Of a stretch of 64,000 nt of DNA, positions 62,609 through 64,000 are shown one piece after another. Position 1 is the first letter of the stretch, and each line of letters begins with the position of its first letter. Origin of the DNA: an uncultured Holophaga sp. (GTDB lineage Bacteria > Acidobacteriota > Holophagae > Holophagales > Holophagaceae). Under the pieces are notes generated by a model. That model saw nothing but the letters and a program-made list of their open reading frames with translations, was not told where the DNA came from and searched no databases. Location of the stretch: assembly GCF_963677305.1 (NCBI RefSeq), contig NZ_OY781925.1, positions 433,501 through 497,500 on the forward strand, written 5' to 3'. A program made the translations under genes and the position numbers.

Positions 62609-63052
62609 TCAGGACTGCTGGTCGATGAGTACCCCAGAGCCGTCCCCTTTGAGGAAGCTCTTCAAACGGCGTGCCATTTCCACAACCTCTTTGGGGGGGT
62701 ACTCCCGGATGACCTCACGGGTCACTGGATTCACCACCCGGAAGATGGTGTAGCCCGACTCTTCGTCCCTGCGGAACTCCAAGTCGGAAGGAAGGTTGTT
62801 GATGTAGTCGGCCATGGCCTTCGCTGCCTCCTCGATATTGGGGGCAGCCTCCTGGGCCTTCTTCTGGTCCTGCTGAGCCGCGGCCAGCTCCTGTTGGAGC
62901 TGCTGCTCAAGCGTCGGGGTCTCGGATGTGGCGGCGGTCGTCTGGGCAGAATCTGCCTTTTGCGATGTCCGGGTGGGCAGGGAAAGCCACCCCGCCAGCG
63001 CCGCCGTGGTGTCCTGGCCCACGCTCCCCGCTGGGGTGATGGGATCAGACAT
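62609..63052 (-). CDS. flaG: FlaG-like flagellar protein
   Basis: A 147-aa protein whose C-terminal half LEFRRDEESGYTIFRVVNPVTREVIREYPPKEVVEMARRL matches the FlaG family. The first half is low-complexity with a coiled coil of Ala/Gln. FlaG affects filament length. It lies between flagellin and fliD. Confidence 0.88.
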   Translation of the reverse strand: MSDPITPAGSVGQDTTAALAGWLSLPTRTSQKADSAQTTAATSETPTLEQQLQQELAAAQQDQKKAQEAAPNIEEAAKAMADYINNLPSDLEFRRDEESGYTIFRVVNPVTREVIREYPPKEVVEMARRLKSFLKGDGSGVLIDQQS

Positions 63053-63126
63053 GCTGTCCTCCGCTTATGCAAGCGAGGGGGAAGGACTTGTAGCCCCTCC
63101 CCCGTGTGAGACGACCTTCGAGCGGA

Positions 63127-63936
63127 CTACTGGAGGAGAGCCAGGACCTGCTGCTGCGAGGTGTTGGCCTTGCTGAGTGCGCTGGTCCCGGACTGGTTGA
63201 GGATCTGCCACTTGGTGAGATTCACCACCTCGTCCGCGATGTTGGCATCCCGGATCTGGCTGTAGGCGGCGGTGAAGTTCTCCACCTCGATGCCCAGGGA
63301 GTTGCTGGTGGAGGTGAGCTGCTGCATGGAGGCGCCCAGGCTGGCGCGGACGGTGCTGACGGAATCGATGGCGGCCTTCATGTCGTCCAGGGCGGTGGTG
63401 GCGTTGGCCGCACTGGTCAGGTCCAGGCCGTTGATGCTGAGGGCGCTGGTGGACACGCTGCCGGTGGAGAAGCTGATGCCGGCCCCGGCACCGAAGTCGC
63501 CCACGGAGATGGTCATGCTCTGACCGAAGACGGCCTGGCCGTTGAACTTGGTGTTGGTGGCGATGTCGTCGACCGCGGTGAGGATGTTCTGGAACTCCGC
63601 GTCCAGGTTGGTGCGGTTGGAGTCGCTGATGGTGCCCGTCTTGGCCTGCTCGGAGAGCTCGGAGGCGCGGGTGAGGAGGCTGGTCATCTCCTCCAGCACA
63701 CCATCGGCCACCTGCAGGTAGCTGACGCCGTCATTGGCGTTGCGCTTGGCCTGGGAGGCGATGCGGATGTCAGCGCCCAGCTTGTTGCTGATGGCGAGGC
63801 CAGCGGCGTCGTCGGAGGCGCGGTTGATGCGCTTGCCGGTGGTGAGGCGCTCAATGGTCTGCTGCAGACCGGTGCCGGTGATGCCCAGCTGGCGGCTTGC
63901 GCCGATGGCGGAAATATTGTTGAGAATGGAGCCCAT
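63127..63936 (-). CDS. fliC: Flagellin
   Basis: A 269-aa short flagellin with the two conserved ends and only a small middle: ATG 63936, MGSILNNISAIGASRQLGITGTGLQQTIERLTTGKRINRASDDAAGLAISNKLGADIR (D0/D1) and the C-terminal helix ANIADEVVNLTKWQILNQSGTSALSKANTSQQQVLALLQ. AAGGAGG precedes the start. It opens the flagellar string. Confidence 0.96.
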   Translation of the reverse strand: MGSILNNISAIGASRQLGITGTGLQQTIERLTTGKRINRASDDAAGLAISNKLGADIRIASQAKRNANDGVSYLQVADGVLEEMTSLLTRASELSEQAKTGTISDSNRTNLDAEFQNILTAVDDIATNTKFNGQAVFGQSMTISVGDFGAGAGISFSTGSVSTSALSINGLDLTSAANATTALDDMKAAIDSVSTVRASLGASMQQLTSTSNSLGIEVENFTAAYSQIRDANIADEVVNLTKWQILNQSGTSALSKANTSQQQVLALLQ

Positions 63937-63954
63937 GGCATCCTCCTTGATGCG

Positions 63955-64000
63955 TTACGCGGCATCCTTGCCGCTGATTCTCAGTTCGGGAATCTTGTCC
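63955..64000 (-). CDS. Possible 3' end of an unknown upstream gene
   Basis: The last 14 codons before a TAA at 63955-63957 read DKIPELRISGKDAA and stay open to the window edge. This may be the end of a flagellar or regulatory gene upstream of flagellin, but too little is visible to name it. Confidence 0.3.
   Translation of the reverse strand, partial: DKIPELRISGKDAA

Overview
The window is GC-rich, densely coded bacterial DNA (about two thirds G+C by eye) from a flagellated Gram-negative bacterium: it carries RseP, CdsA, UppS, a LolA-like protein and DUF3187-type envelope genes together with a flagellin cluster. The combination of MglA-type fusion proteins, a zinc-ribbon FHA protein, short coupled operons and very G+C-rich codon use would suit the Acidobacteriota (Holophagae, Geothrix-like). 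That placement is an inference and not proven by any single sequence.

Layout. 1-2152: the end of a small + strand operon for a sugar-phosphate cyclase (DHQ synthase family), a TIM-barrel isomerase and a zinc alcohol dehydrogenase. 2209-2224: a perfect parS-like palindrome; a second one lies at 26654-26669. 2417-10846: a complete type I-E CRISPR-Cas operon (cas3, cas8e, cse2, cas7e, cas5e, cas6e, cas1, cas2), followed directly by an array of 34 repeats and 33 spacers (10868-12908). 12954-14570: a convergent OLD/YbjD-type ATPase-TOPRIM nuclease. 14657-18671: a DUF3187 protein, a divergent MarR/MFS pair with operator palindromes, a gamma-glutamylcyclotransferase-like protein and a hydrolase. 18668-20583: an EnvC-like factor and a membrane protein. 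20824-25666: rimP-nusA-infB. 25768-28712: a pseudopilin, a small membrane protein, MarR and a DHA2 transporter. 28850-32348: creB-creC-creD. 32356-32640: three 96-bp tandem hairpin units. 32641-36888: hflX, a PilZ-receiver protein, a PAAR protein and a membrane-anchored partner. 36989-42954 (minus strand): uppS-cdsA-dxr-rseP-cyclophilin-lpdA, preceded by a tandem repeat that encodes three coupled 35-aa mini-ORFs. 43486-49400: an MglA-PAS-pseudokinase-receiver fusion, an M49 peptidase, a CAP protein and a response regulator. 49518-54247: a glycosyltransferase, ftsB-eno, a degenerate TrpC-like protein with a histone-like tail, and upp. 54256-63936 (minus strand): a long gene string from flagellin through flaG-fliD-fliS-fliT to TPR, CPBP, MBL, LolA-like, FHA, TPR and RDD proteins.

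How the genes work together. The Cas operon is translationally coupled almost throughout and reads in the same direction as the array, so it looks like an intact adaptive immune system. The uppS-cdsA-dxr-rseP block is a classic isoprenoid/phospholipid/envelope-stress cluster. The flagellar string supplies filament, cap and their chaperones. No tRNA, rRNA, transposase or phage gene was recognised.

The most unusual items are the mini-ORF chain ahead of uppS, the MglA-pseudokinase fusion, the catalytically degenerate TrpC-like protein, the two parS palindromes and the two-hairpin tandem repeats.
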